Made by a program: the position numbers and the translations under genes. From Nitrobacteraceae bacterium AZCC 1564 (GTDB lineage Bacteria > Pseudomonadota > Alphaproteobacteria > Rhizobiales > Xanthobacteraceae): a DNA stretch of 64,000 nucleotides. Each line of letters starts with the position of its first letter. The stretch's first letter is position 1. The notes beneath the pieces are model-generated. The model was not told the origin of the DNA. It saw nothing but the letters and a program-made list of their open reading frames with translations, and did not search any database. Of this stretch, positions 1-8,398 are shown one piece after another. The stretch is taken from the NCBI GenBank assembly GCA_036924835.1, contig JBAGRR010000001.1, positions 558,001-622,000 on the forward strand, given 5' to 3'.

Positions 1-725
1 CTGCCGAGACCGCCAATCACCACGACAGCGAACGCCTCAACCACCAGTTCGACGGCCATATCCAGCGAGGCAGCGCTCGACGGCACGACGAGCGCACCCC
101 CGACCGTGCCGAGCATGCAGCCTACCGTGAACACCAGGGCAAAGACCTTTGACGCATTGACACCGAGGCCTTCGGCCATATCGCGGTTCTCCGCGGTCGC
201 TCGCACGATCCGTCCGGTTCTGGTGCGCTGGAGAAACAAGCCAAGCGCTACCGCAAGGACAATGCTGGCGGCAATCACGAGCAGATTGTAGGCCGGGACC
301 TGCACGCCCATGATCTGCGTGGTGCCATAGACCATATAGGCGTTATCCATGGTGCGCGGGGTCGCGCCCCACGTGAAGCGGAAGACATCCTGAAACATCA
401 GCAGCAGCCCGAAAGTGAGCAATAGCTGATAGCTCTCATCACGACGGTAGACTGTCCGCAGAACTCGCTCGATGGGCAGCCCGACGAGGCCGATCACGCC
501 CCCCGCCAGGATCAGAACGGGAAAGAACAGAAAAGCCGGTAGCCCGAGCTTCACTGCGACAGCAACCGCTGTGATCCCGAAATAGGCACCGAGCGCATAG
601 AACGATCCACATGCGAGATTGACGATTTTCTGCACGCCGAAGACGAGCTGCAGCCCCGCTGCCACCATAAACAGGATGGCAGCGTGAAATGTCCCGCCCA
701 GGATGATGTCGACCAGTGACCGCAT
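1..725 (-). CDS. Branched-chain-type ABC transporter permease, LivH family (3' part cut by window edge)
   Basis: This is the inner-membrane permease of an amino-acid or aromatic-acid importer of the HAAT (Liv) class. Reading from the ATG at 725 gives MRSLVDIILGGTFHAAILF, several hydrophobic helices, and the family motif EAFAVVVIGGLG at the window edge, where the frame is still open. The gene therefore continues beyond position 1. It starts 3 bp after the stop codon of the binding-protein gene, so the two are one transcription unit. The remaining permease and two ATPases are expected outside the window. The substrate cannot be read from the sequence. Confidence 0.9.
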   Translation of the reverse strand, partial: MRSLVDIILGGTFHAAILFMVAAGLQLVFGVQKIVNLACGSFYALGAYFGITAVAVAVKLGLPAFLFFPVLILAGGVIGLVGLPIERVLRTVYRRDESYQLLLTFGLLLMFQDVFRFTWGATPRTMDNAYMVYGTTQIMGVQVPAYNLLVIAASIVLAVALGLFLQRTRTGRIVRATAENRDMAEGLGVNASKVFALVFTVGCMLGTVGGALVVPSSAASLDMAVELVVEAFAVVVIGGLG

Positions 726-728
726 TGG

Positions 729-2003
729 TCAGACTGGCATCTTGGCGGTCTTGATCCACTCCCAGAAATCCACGCCCGGCGGCTTCTGGAGCTGTTCGGC
801 GCGGAAGGTATCGATAGAGGCCAGCGTCGGGAAGTCGTACTTGTTCTTGTTTGTGGAAGGGCCTTGATAGAACACCTGCTCCGCGATCTTGTCCTTACGG
901 AAACGCCCCTTGCCGCCGAGGCTTTCCACTTCGATCCCCGGCATCGCTTGCGCGACCTGATCGGGCGTCGGCCACTTGTTGGCCGCCTTCTGTGCAGCCT
1001 CCACACCGGCTTTGTAGCTTGCCAGCGCGAAATAAGCGCGATCGGCCTCCCAGTGCGGCGCTTCCTTGTAGCGATCCATGTAGTCCTGCACGAAGGCCTT
1101 CTGCAGCGACGACGCCTGCGGATGATCGAAGTACAACGTGTTGTGTCCGAAGATCACGCCTTCAGGCATGAACTCCTTCTTGAGCTGATTGAGTTGCCAA
1201 CCGGCTGCCGGAAGGACCACCTTCACGCCCTCGAACAACCCAGCAGCCGCGCCCTGCTTCATAAAGACCGGTAGATCGGCGAACAGCATCGACGAGAAAA
1301 TTAGGTCAGGCTTTGCGCCCTTGAGCGCAGCGATATGCGATGTGAGATCAAGCGTGCCAACCTTCGGCCATTGTTCGGCGACGAACTCCGCTTCCACACC
1401 ATAACGCGCCAGAATCTGCCGGAAGGCCTCCCAATTGTTGCGGCCATAGGAATAATCCGGGTTGATGCCCGCGACGCGTTTGAACTGTCCCTTGAAATGC
1501 TTGACCGCAAGCAGCGACGCCATAACTGCTTCGCATTCATTATCGGTTGAGCGAAACACGTAACGCGAATTCGGCATCACTTCCTTGACGCCGTCCTGCG
1601 TGGTGCCATCCCACATTACAAACAGCGACTGTTCTTCCTCGGCGACGGGTGCAACACCAAGGCTGACGCCCGTGGAGATCAATCCATGTACCGCCTCGAC
1701 TTTTTCCTGCAGCACCAGACGACGGAAGCGCTCGATCGTGTCTTTTGGATTGGTCTCTTCTTCGACGACGAGCTCAAACTTGCGCCCGGCGATTCCTCCC
1801 TCTTTATTCATGCGCTCCGCGGCCCATTGAACGGCGCGGATGCCGCACTCGCCTGCGGTTCCGGCGACGCCAGACCGCGGTGCGAGAATACCGATCTTGA
1901 ATGATTTTTCCTGGGCAATGGCGGGCGCGAATATCTGCGGTGCCATCCCTGCTGCTAGGCCGGCACCAGCCAATTTGGAAAAGGCACGACGAGTGAGCGT
2001 CAT
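729..2003 (-). CDS. ABC transporter periplasmic substrate-binding protein (Liv/Peripl_BP_6 type)
   Basis: This is an extracytoplasmic solute receptor of the branched-chain amino acid/amide (HAAT) class, about 424 residues, the usual size. It starts with a Tat-like leader (TRRAFSKLAGAG, then a hydrophobic stretch ending near APAIA), followed by the fold opening KIGILAPRSGVAGTAGE. The ATG at 2003 was chosen over one 15 bp upstream because GGGAGGAAT lies just before it and the twin arginine then sits at residues 5-6. It is the first gene of an operon that continues into the permease 3 bp downstream. The ligand is unknown; an amide, amino acid or aromatic acid are all possible. Confidence 0.9.
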   Translation of the reverse strand: MTLTRRAFSKLAGAGLAAGMAPQIFAPAIAQEKSFKIGILAPRSGVAGTAGECGIRAVQWAAERMNKEGGIAGRKFELVVEEETNPKDTIERFRRLVLQEKVEAVHGLISTGVSLGVAPVAEEEQSLFVMWDGTTQDGVKEVMPNSRYVFRSTDNECEAVMASLLAVKHFKGQFKRVAGINPDYSYGRNNWEAFRQILARYGVEAEFVAEQWPKVGTLDLTSHIAALKGAKPDLIFSSMLFADLPVFMKQGAAAGLFEGVKVVLPAAGWQLNQLKKEFMPEGVIFGHNTLYFDHPQASSLQKAFVQDYMDRYKEAPHWEADRAYFALASYKAGVEAAQKAANKWPTPDQVAQAMPGIEVESLGGKGRFRKDKIAEQVFYQGPSTNKNKYDFPTLASIDTFRAEQLQKPPGVDFWEWIKTAKMPV

Positions 2004-2205
2004 CGGTATTCCTCCCATGATTTCGTGAGGCGCATCTGCCGTGCGCTCTTGCCATACGATAAATATATCATGAACATTTCAGCAAGCGATTTTTCAATAT
2101 CGCGGGAAAAATTGCCGAAATACATCGTTGTCGGTCTAATAGATTGTTGATATATCAGACGCCAGTCCGCCAAGCGGCGAGTCCATAACCACGGAGATGG
2201 GCGCT

Positions 2206-3009
2206 ATGGAACTGACCTCAAGTCCAATGACCGAACGGCAGCGGAAGTACCGGGCAACCTACAGAGACCGCATCGCTGGTTGGTATAACGGCTGGCTGCA
2301 CGCTTTCGTCATTTACCTGATCGGGTTCACCGCCCTCTCCGTCTACATCGCAAACATCGCGAACGTGCGCTGGTGGGAATGGCTGATCGTCCCGATCACC
2401 TTTCTTTGCGCAAACTTCTTCGAATGGTGGATCCATCGATACGTCATGCATCGGCCATCGCAGATCAAGGCGTTCCGCGCGATCTACAATCGCCATACCT
2501 TGATGCATCACCAGTTCTTTACGGAAGAGGAAATGCGTTTCGCCGATCATAACGACTGGCGCGTGACGTTCTTCCCGCCCTATGCGCTGGTGACATTCAC
2601 GATGATGTCGGTACCACCCGCGCTCATCCTTGGCTGGTTGATCTCCCCGAACGTGGGCTGGCTACTGATCTGCACAACCACATCGATGTACCTCATCTAT
2701 GAGTTCATGCACTTCTGCTGCCATGTCGACGAGAACTGGTTCGTGCGGAACGTGCCGTTCGTCAACACCATCAGGCGTCATCACGCCGCCCATCACAATC
2801 AATCGATCATGATGGAGCGCAACATGAACCTTACCTTCCCCGTGATGGATTGGCTGTTCGGCACCTCGGACCTTGACCGAGGTCTGCTCGGACATCTCTT
2901 CAACGGTTACGACACCCGCTACATTCGCAAGAATATGCGCAAGACATCACGGACGCCGAAACCCGCGATGGCGGGCCAGGGCTCAAAATTCGCAACACCC
3001 GCGGAATAG
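2206..3009 (+). CDS. Fatty acid hydroxylase/sterol desaturase superfamily membrane protein
   Basis: This is a predicted membrane di-iron oxygenase of 267 residues. It has the histidine clusters of the family: H77-RYVM-H82, H97-TLM-H101-H102, H169 with H173, and H192-H193-AA-H196-H197. Hydrophobic helices lie between them. Such enzymes hydroxylate or desaturate lipid chains, carotenoids or sterol-like substrates in the membrane, and the exact substrate here is not evident. The ATG at 2206 is preferred over the ATG at 2197 because GGAG at 2193-2196 is correctly spaced only for the former. Two small membrane-protein genes follow within 25 bp each and probably belong to the same transcript. Confidence 0.85.
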   Translation: MELTSSPMTERQRKYRATYRDRIAGWYNGWLHAFVIYLIGFTALSVYIANIANVRWWEWLIVPITFLCANFFEWWIHRYVMHRPSQIKAFRAIYNRHTLMHHQFFTEEEMRFADHNDWRVTFFPPYALVTFTMMSVPPALILGWLISPNVGWLLICTTTSMYLIYEFMHFCCHVDENWFVRNVPFVNTIRRHHAAHHNQSIMMERNMNLTFPVMDWLFGTSDLDRGLLGHLFNGYDTRYIRKNMRKTSRTPKPAMAGQGSKFATPAE

Positions 3010-3030
3010 GACTCACGCGCGGAGCCGGAT

Positions 3031-3429
3031 ATGAGCACCATCGAACCAAACTGGCTGTCGCTGATCTGGTTTACAATGTTTGCGACGACAGGCGCTGTCG
3101 CATTCCTTGTTATTGCCGGAAAGTTTCCGCTCGATGTCAACGTCGGTCAGTCGAAATCGGCGCTCGACATTGGCCTGATGATCGGCAACGCCGTTCTGAT
3201 GGCTATCCTATTGGGCGGCGCAGGTGTCTACGGATACAGCGAACTGCGATGGACAACCTTGATTGTCGTCGCTGGCCTCATCTTCCTGTTTGCGCCTGCA
3301 CTGGTGGAGGAATGGCGATGGCCGTTGCGGAACGCGACAGCCGAGCTTGGCTTGTTGGTCGGAGTCCAGGTGCTCGCGCTGGCCATGCTCTTCAAGGTCG
3401 GCGGCTCCGCCCTCTCGGTCTTTTCGTGA
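3031..3429 (+). CDS. Conserved hypothetical membrane protein (about four helices)
   Basis: I do not recognise a named family. The 132-residue product has about four hydrophobic segments, approximately at residues 8-30, 48-70, 76-95 and 104-128, with little soluble sequence. A GGAG with good spacing precedes the ATG. The gene starts 21 bp after the hydroxylase gene and is followed 24 bp later by another small membrane protein, so the three look co-transcribed. A role as an accessory of the membrane hydroxylase is a guess from position only. Confidence 0.65.
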   Translation: MSTIEPNWLSLIWFTMFATTGAVAFLVIAGKFPLDVNVGQSKSALDIGLMIGNAVLMAILLGGAGVYGYSELRWTTLIVVAGLIFLFAPALVEEWRWPLRNATAELGLLVGVQVLALAMLFKVGGSALSVFS

Positions 3430-3453
3430 CACAATTTAACGCCGGAGCGATCG

Positions 3454-3660
3454 ATGCCAGTCAAAATCAAACTGATGCTCTCCCTTCTCGTCGTTGTCGT
3501 CGCAGCGATCACCGCTTACGTCCAGCACGCCATAGGGCATGAACGTGTCCAGTATCTCGTCGTCTTCCTGGGATTCGCGATGGTCTTTGCCATGTGGCTA
3601 TTCCCGGAAGTTAAGCGAGAAGAAACAGCCGGCGGCGTGCAGAGAAATGTGTCGCAATAA
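3454..3660 (+). CDS. Small hypothetical membrane protein (68 aa)
   Basis: This short protein has two hydrophobic segments, about residues 5-23 and 34-52, and a charged tail. GGAGCGATCG sits directly before the ATG, giving an acceptable ribosome-binding site. It ends the three-gene run that begins with the fatty acid hydroxylase. No family is recognised. The next 156 bp (3661-3816), up to the converging Hsp70-like gene, hold no gene that I can support. Confidence 0.55.
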   Translation: MPVKIKLMLSLLVVVVAAITAYVQHAIGHERVQYLVVFLGFAMVFAMWLFPEVKREETAGGVQRNVSQ

Positions 3661-3816
3661 GCCAAGGAGCACAACCTGCAGGGTGAAAGGTTCGACCTGC
3701 CGGATGCGGCGTATCTTTACGCGTCAGATTTCGGCAAACGGCTGATCTTCATCACGACGTTGCGACAACGTGCAGCGGAGACAACGATCTATTTCCGCCG
3801 TGACGCTCCACCGATG

Positions 3817-5064
3817 TCAGCCATATCGCTGCGCGGCTTCGATCGTCAGGCCTTTACCTACAGCGCCGAATGTATCGCCTTCGACGATTTGGGCGGCCGG
3901 GACTACCTTCATGATCGCATTTCGCACGTGTGTGAGCTGCACCGAACCACCCGTCAGGAACACGGCTTCGATATCGCCGGCAGCAAGCCGCGCCTGCTCA
4001 AGACATATCTTGATACGCGCCCCAATGCGTTCCGCCAGTTGCTTGGTGTGACGGACAAGATCGGCCCGAGATACGGCGGCATTCAAACCCGGCTTGATCC
4101 AATCGAATGAAATAGCAGTCTTCTGCTGATCGGATAACGCAATCTTCGCACCCTCGACCTCGATCGCCAGCGTATGCCCCCGCTGTTCGTCAAGTACGCG
4201 AAGCAAGCGGTCGAACAGTTCGGGCTCTGCCGCCTCGTAGCGCACTTGCCGGATCTGGGTGATGACCTTCTGGTCATACATGCTGTTGATCCGCGACCAC
4301 GTCGCCAGATCGTGGAAATAGCCCGAAGGCGCATCCAGTCCGGCGCGCTTCATCTGACTGCCGTGACCGAATAACGGCATAACAACGCCCAGGCTGAGCT
4401 GACGATCAAAGTCGGTGCCGCCAATCCGCACGCCGTCATTGGCGAGAATATCGGATGCACGGTCAGGCTTGCGGTGACGATCCGGGCTGAGACGCACGAT
4501 CGAAAAGTCCGACGTGCCGCCGCCGATGTCTGCGATCAACGCAATTTTCTCCTCAGAGATCTGGCGTTCGTAATCCAATGCGGCAGCAATCGGCTCAAAC
4601 TGGAACGTGACCTCTTCAAACCCGATCTGACGGGCAATTTCGCGCAACGTCTGCTCTGCCTTGCGGTTCGCATCCGGCGCGTTATCGACAAAATGCACCG
4701 GCCGGCCGTGGACGACATGCTTCAATTCATGACCGACGTGCTGTTCAGCGCGTCGTTTAACTACGCCGAGGTAATACGCGATCACGTCGCGGAAACTTGC
4801 TCTCTCGCGGCCAATGCGCGTGGTCTCGTCGATCAGCGCCGTTCCCAGGACCGATTTCAGGCTTCGCATCAGGCGTCCGGGCGCACCATCGACATAGGCT
4901 TCGACCGCCTTGCGCCCGATCAATGTCGCGCGATTGGGCTCATAAAAGATGGCGCTCGGGACAGTGAGGTGACCTGTCTCCAGCTCTGCCAAGACCGGAA
5001 CATCGTCCACAACAGTACCAAGCGTCGTATTCGACGTTCCAAAATCAAGTCCGCAGGCTGACAT
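3817..5064 (-). CDS. Short Hsp70-like ATPase (YegD/DnaK nucleotide-binding domain type)
   Basis: This 415-residue protein consists essentially of the Hsp70 actin-like ATPase domain. It shows phosphate-1 motif GLDFGTSNTTLG near the N-terminus, phosphate-2 motif IADIGGGTSDFSIV, and adenosine motif FLTGGSVQLTHVRNAI near the C-terminus. It lacks the length needed for a full substrate-binding domain, as in E. coli YegD. The ATG at 5064 was chosen because the FGTSNTT motif then starts in the usual place and GGGAG lies 5 nt upstream; the longer frame adds 41 unrelated residues. No DnaJ or GrpE gene is adjacent. Its clients are unknown. Confidence 0.85.
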   Translation of the reverse strand: MSACGLDFGTSNTTLGTVVDDVPVLAELETGHLTVPSAIFYEPNRATLIGRKAVEAYVDGAPGRLMRSLKSVLGTALIDETTRIGRERASFRDVIAYYLGVVKRRAEQHVGHELKHVVHGRPVHFVDNAPDANRKAEQTLREIARQIGFEEVTFQFEPIAAALDYERQISEEKIALIADIGGGTSDFSIVRLSPDRHRKPDRASDILANDGVRIGGTDFDRQLSLGVVMPLFGHGSQMKRAGLDAPSGYFHDLATWSRINSMYDQKVITQIRQVRYEAAEPELFDRLLRVLDEQRGHTLAIEVEGAKIALSDQQKTAISFDWIKPGLNAAVSRADLVRHTKQLAERIGARIKICLEQARLAAGDIEAVFLTGGSVQLTHVRNAIMKVVPAAQIVEGDTFGAVGKGLTIEAAQRYG

Positions 5065-5202
5065 CGTTGCTCCCGAAAAGGAGAGCTCGTCTACACACTT
5101 CGGAGCCGTCGATCCACCCCCATCTGTGCAAATTTTCCATGCATCTGCCTTCGGAGAGCGACGCTTCCGAAGGCCAGCACGATTCATCTTGCGGTCATGA
5201 TT

Positions 5203-5369
5203 CTAGTGTCCCGAATCCAAAGTTCGCTCAGGCTTGCGGCTTACTCGGATGCGAACTTGGGAATCAAAGGGACACTAGTAAATTTATGATTCTAGTGTGG
5301 TTTAGGTTCAGAAATTCGCTGGAAGGACTCGCGGGGAAAATCGGGCGAACTTCTGAACCACCACACTAG
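5203..5369. repeat. Composite palindromic repeat (two bulged hairpins plus linker)
   Basis: Element 1 (5203-5278) has a left arm starting CTAGTGTCCCGAATCC and ending AAGTTCGC, and a right arm GCGAACTTGGGAATC-AAA-GGGACACTAG with three unpaired A. Element 2 (5292-5369) has a left arm starting CTAGTGTGGTTTAGG, with a T-rich bulge, and a right arm ending CCACCACACTAG. The 13-nt linker is TAAATTTATGATT. The bulged arms of the two elements face each other across the linker. The composite lies between the start of the Hsp70-like gene and the end of the candidate pnbB gene. Confidence 0.9.
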
Positions 5370-5383
5370 CCGCTTAACCACGC

Positions 5384-5923
5384 TTAAGCGGGAGGCTTGA
5401 AATCATATGAAATGCGGCCTGCCGGCAAATAGAACAGCGCGATCACAGCCCCGCCTTTGACTTCTGGATAATGACGGCTTCCTGGATCCGGTGCGGTCCA
5501 TCCTGGCCCCTGCCATCCTTGAAGGCCTTTTAGCTCGGCCCCCTTGTCCAGCGGAATGACCATATTCAATTCGCCATAAGGATGCCCGTGATACTGCCCC
5601 CGCAGCACGTCACCGTCATCATCGTCCTTGAATGCCTTTGGGTCCTTGCTGTCCATGTAGACGGCAGTGATGCTGAAATGGAATGTCTCTGGCGACGCCT
5701 CCAGTATTCTACTGCGCCGATAACTCGGGCCGTCTACCTCCTGATTGGCCGCCCAGCCCTCTTCTACGCCGAGCTTTATGAGACGCGCGAGCTCCTGATA
5801 CAGTTCGCTGTGTTCGCCATATTTCTGATTGAGCCACCTCTCCATCTCTGCACTTGGGGTCATATCCTTGACCTCTCGCAAGAAAGGGATGCTCTTCTGG
5901 ATGAGTTCATCGCGGTGATTCAT
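5384..5923 (-). CDS. pnbB: Probable 4-hydroxylaminobenzoate lyase (DUF4863 family, PnbB-like)
   Basis: The 179-residue protein matches my recollection of the DUF4863 family, whose characterised member PnbB converts 4-hydroxylaminobenzoate to protocatechuate with release of ammonium. Visible landmarks are YRRSRILEASPETFHFSITA, GQYHGHPYGELNMVIPLD (a cupin-like metal or active-site strand with paired His and Glu) and GGAVIALFYLPAGRISYD near the C-terminus. It lies 15 bp downstream of a nitroreductase gene on the same strand, exactly the pairing needed for nitrobenzoate degradation. The family assignment comes from memory of the sequence pattern; the pathway role rests mainly on gene context. Confidence 0.7.
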   Translation of the reverse strand: MNHRDELIQKSIPFLREVKDMTPSAEMERWLNQKYGEHSELYQELARLIKLGVEEGWAANQEVDGPSYRRSRILEASPETFHFSITAVYMDSKDPKAFKDDDDGDVLRGQYHGHPYGELNMVIPLDKGAELKGLQGWQGPGWTAPDPGSRHYPEVKGGAVIALFYLPAGRISYDFKPPA

Positions 5924-5938
5924 GACTGCCTCCTACTG

Positions 5939-6709
5939 CTAAGTAAGTCTCTCATCGTCCACTTGGTCCGCAAAACCTTCGAAATGCGCGATATCAGCAA
6001 CCGTCGCCTTGGGCATGAGACTGCCTGCTTGGACGACATTTTCCTTGCCGTATCCTAGTGACATCCCGCACACGACTGTCTCGTCAGACGTGATCGGAAG
6101 AAATTTCCGCAGAATCTTGTGATACTTTGCAAAGGTTTCTTGTGGGCAAGTCTGCAAGCCTCGTGCGCCAGCTGCGATCATTATGTTCTGAAGGAACATC
6201 CCAAGATCAAGCCAGCTGCCAATTTGCAGGCGGCGGTCGATCGTGATGATCAGACCGACAGCAGCTCCGAAGAAGCTGTAGTTCTTGGCTGTCTGCCGCG
6301 CTCGTGCAGGCATATCCGATTGCTGGATGCCCAGCGCCCCATAATACAGTTGGCCGAACTCGTTGCGGCGCGAGACGTATGGCTCAGGAAGCGGCGACGC
6401 ATAGTACTGGTATTCAGACGTATGCTGATCCCTCGCCTCCTCGTGCGCCTTGAGCAAGACGGCGGAAAGCTCGTCCTTTTTGGCGCCGGCTACGACGTAA
6501 ACTCGCCACGGCTGAATGTTCGCACCGCTCGGTGCAAACCTCGCAGTCTCCAGCACTTCCTCAACAAGGCGCTGCGGTACGACACGGTCAGTGAACGACC
6601 GGCAGGCGAAGCGGGACTTGATGACGTGATCCACAAGCTCACTGCTGGATTTGCAATCGTCACCACGCGATAACGCCAGCACCGCTACTTTTTGCTGAGC
6701 AGAGGACAT
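5939..6709 (-). CDS. pnbA: Nitroreductase family FMN enzyme, probable 4-nitrobenzoate reductase (PnbA-like)
   Basis: This flavin-dependent nitroreductase (256 residues) shows the family's N-terminal FMN phosphate contact SRFACRSF, the APSGANIQPWRVYVV segment, GMFLQNIMIAAGARGLQTCPQ and the C-terminal GMSLGYGKE. PnbA enzymes reduce 4-nitrobenzoate to the hydroxylamino compound with NAD(P)H. The start at 6709 overlaps the end of the upstream binding-protein gene by 25 bp and is backed by a strong GGAGGAAG nine nt before it. The roughly 25 residues before the FMN motif are longer than usual. A general nitroreductase is the alternative; the adjacent DUF4863 gene argues for the catabolic role. Confidence 0.75.
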   Translation of the reverse strand: MSSAQQKVAVLALSRGDDCKSSSELVDHVIKSRFACRSFTDRVVPQRLVEEVLETARFAPSGANIQPWRVYVVAGAKKDELSAVLLKAHEEARDQHTSEYQYYASPLPEPYVSRRNEFGQLYYGALGIQQSDMPARARQTAKNYSFFGAAVGLIITIDRRLQIGSWLDLGMFLQNIMIAAGARGLQTCPQETFAKYHKILRKFLPITSDETVVCGMSLGYGKENVVQAGSLMPKATVADIAHFEGFADQVDDERLT

Positions 6710-7920
6710 CCGCCTTCCTCCTGTGGTCTGAATGCTTCTTTGCCGGGAATCGTTGCCAGGAGTTCGTAGTAGTCGAAGCGATATTTCGACTCTGATGGCT
6801 TTTTCACCCTGAACAGGTACATATCGCGAAGGAGGCGACCATCCTCGCGAATAACTCCATTCTTCGTCATGAAATCATTGACTGGCATCGCACGCATCTT
6901 CGCGGCAACTTCGGGCCCGTCCACCGTTCCCGCAGCGTTGATCGCCCTGAGATAGTGCATAACCGCACCGTAAGTCCCTGCATGGATCATGGTCGGGACC
7001 TTGTTCGTCTTCTCAATAAAGCGCTTCGACCATGCGCGGGTCTCGTCGTTCAGATCCCAGTAGAAAGCAGAGCTCAAGATCAATCCCTGGGCACTCTCCA
7101 ATCCAAGACTATGAATGTCCGCGATGAATACGAGGAGCCCGACCAGCTTCTGAGATTTGGTGATTCCGAATTCGCCAGCCTGCTTCACCGCATTGATGAA
7201 ATCACCACCTGCATCGGCAAGCGCGATGACATCGGCCTTGGATGATTGCGCTTGTAAAAGAAACGATGAAAAGTCCGGAGTGTTGATCGGGTGCTTCACC
7301 GAGCCGACAGCCTCTCCTCCTAAAGAACGGATGACCTTTCGGCTGTCGGACTCGAGTTGAGCACCAAGAGAATAGTCGGCGGACAGAAAGAACCACCTCT
7401 TTGCACCGAGCTTGAAAACAGCTTTCGTCGTGCCCTGCGAGAGCGCATAAGTGTCGTAAGTCCAGTGTATTCCGGTTTGAGAACACTCATCGCCAGTCAA
7501 GCGCGATGTTGCCGATCCAGTAGCAAGAAATATCTTCTTTCTATCTCTGGTGACGCCCTGCACCGCGAGCGCGACGGCTGAGTTAGGAACATCTACGATC
7601 GCTTCGACATTGTCATTGTCAATCCATCGGCGCGCGATTCCGCTGCCGACATCTGGTTTGTTCTGATTATCAGCGGAAATGATTTCAACTTTTCGATTGA
7701 GGACTGTGGCCCCAAAGTCGTCCACGGCCATCTGCGCAGCGACGACCGATCCTTGACCGCCGTTGTCGGTATAGAGAGACGACATGTCCGACAACACACC
7801 AATCCTCAGCGGCGGAGCCGCATCCGCAAGCGCCCATTCTGAATTGAAGAACAAAGTCAGAGAGAATATCGCACACGCAGATCGCGCCAGTGACCGTAGG
7901 TCAAATATTGAAACAAACAT
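6685..7920 (-). CDS. ABC transporter substrate-binding protein (Liv type), likely for an aromatic acid
   Basis: This 411-residue solute-binding protein has a leader (hydrophobic stretch at about residues 12-30 ending EWALADA) and the fold opening LRIGVLSDMSSLYTDNGGQG. GGAGGAAGAG stands a few nt before the ATG. It overlaps the nitroreductase gene by 25 bp, so uptake and catabolism are translationally coupled. Liv-class proteins of this sort in Bradyrhizobiaceae often bind benzoate-like compounds, so nitrobenzoate or a related acid is a reasonable ligand. No permease or ATPase gene lies beside it, so it must share membrane components encoded elsewhere. Confidence 0.85.
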   Translation of the reverse strand: MFVSIFDLRSLARSACAIFSLTLFFNSEWALADAAPPLRIGVLSDMSSLYTDNGGQGSVVAAQMAVDDFGATVLNRKVEIISADNQNKPDVGSGIARRWIDNDNVEAIVDVPNSAVALAVQGVTRDRKKIFLATGSATSRLTGDECSQTGIHWTYDTYALSQGTTKAVFKLGAKRWFFLSADYSLGAQLESDSRKVIRSLGGEAVGSVKHPINTPDFSSFLLQAQSSKADVIALADAGGDFINAVKQAGEFGITKSQKLVGLLVFIADIHSLGLESAQGLILSSAFYWDLNDETRAWSKRFIEKTNKVPTMIHAGTYGAVMHYLRAINAAGTVDGPEVAAKMRAMPVNDFMTKNGVIREDGRLLRDMYLFRVKKPSESKYRFDYYELLATIPGKEAFRPQEEGGCPLLSKK

Positions 7921-8006
7921 TGCTCTTCCTCCGAATCCGACAGGGCGATGTTCTCGCCTCTTTTTTCCGTCGTTAATTCTTCCATACGGAAATCGTGATG
8001 CGGAAG

Positions 8007-8019
8007 TGAAACTATTTCA
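8007..8019. promoter_or_regulatory. Candidate LysR operator (T-N11-A) between the pnb operon and its LysR gene
   Basis: TGAAA-CTA-TTTCA is a perfect 5-bp dyad with the T-N11-A form typical of LysR recognition sites. It lies 87 bp upstream of the binding-protein start at 7920, inside the 478-bp divergent intergenic region. It closely resembles a second box at 8092. Confidence 0.5.
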
Positions 8020-8091
8020 GTGTCCTATTGCGCCGTGTTCAGGGGCTAAGGGCGAACGTCAAGCCGACATTTCGAGGGCCCCGGGGCCATC

Positions 8092-8104
8092 TGAAACTCC
8101 TTCA
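8092..8104. promoter_or_regulatory. Second candidate LysR operator (T-N11-A)
   Basis: TGAAACTCCTTCA shares TGAAACT and TTCA with the 8007 box, 85 bp away, and keeps T-N11-A spacing. With a flanking C and G it forms the dyad CTGAA-N5-TTCAG. Two sites spaced by about eight helical turns would suit a LysR tetramer. Otherwise the intergenic region 7921-8398 holds no gene that I can support. Confidence 0.45.
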
Positions 8105-8398
8105 GTTTTAAAATGTACGTCGTGCATTTTTGCCGGCTACTGGGAAATCCTGCACATCGACCTCGACAGCGAGCATCTGGTCGACCAAACAAAGGTCCCC
8201 CTAAGCCAGAGCGCCTTGGCCTCCCTATTGTTCACGTCCGTGAACCGTTATCCCTGCGATGATGCTATACCTTTCCTGAAGATAGCTTGTCTAATAAGCT
8301 ACGGGTCTTCGCGCGGGTCTTGCCAAGCTCCTCGATCGGCAGAGCATATTGCCAGTGTCCGCGACTTGGTTTTGTCAACTAGATAGCCGGATCCGGAA

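Noticed and set aside
4474-5061. 195-codon plus-strand open frame within the Hsp70-like gene
   Set aside because: It is antisense to clear Hsp70 motifs.
7784-8386. 200-codon open frame across the pnb divergent promoter
   Set aside because: It overlaps the binding-protein start, has no ribosome-binding site and the product is not protein-like; the region carries operator-like dyads.
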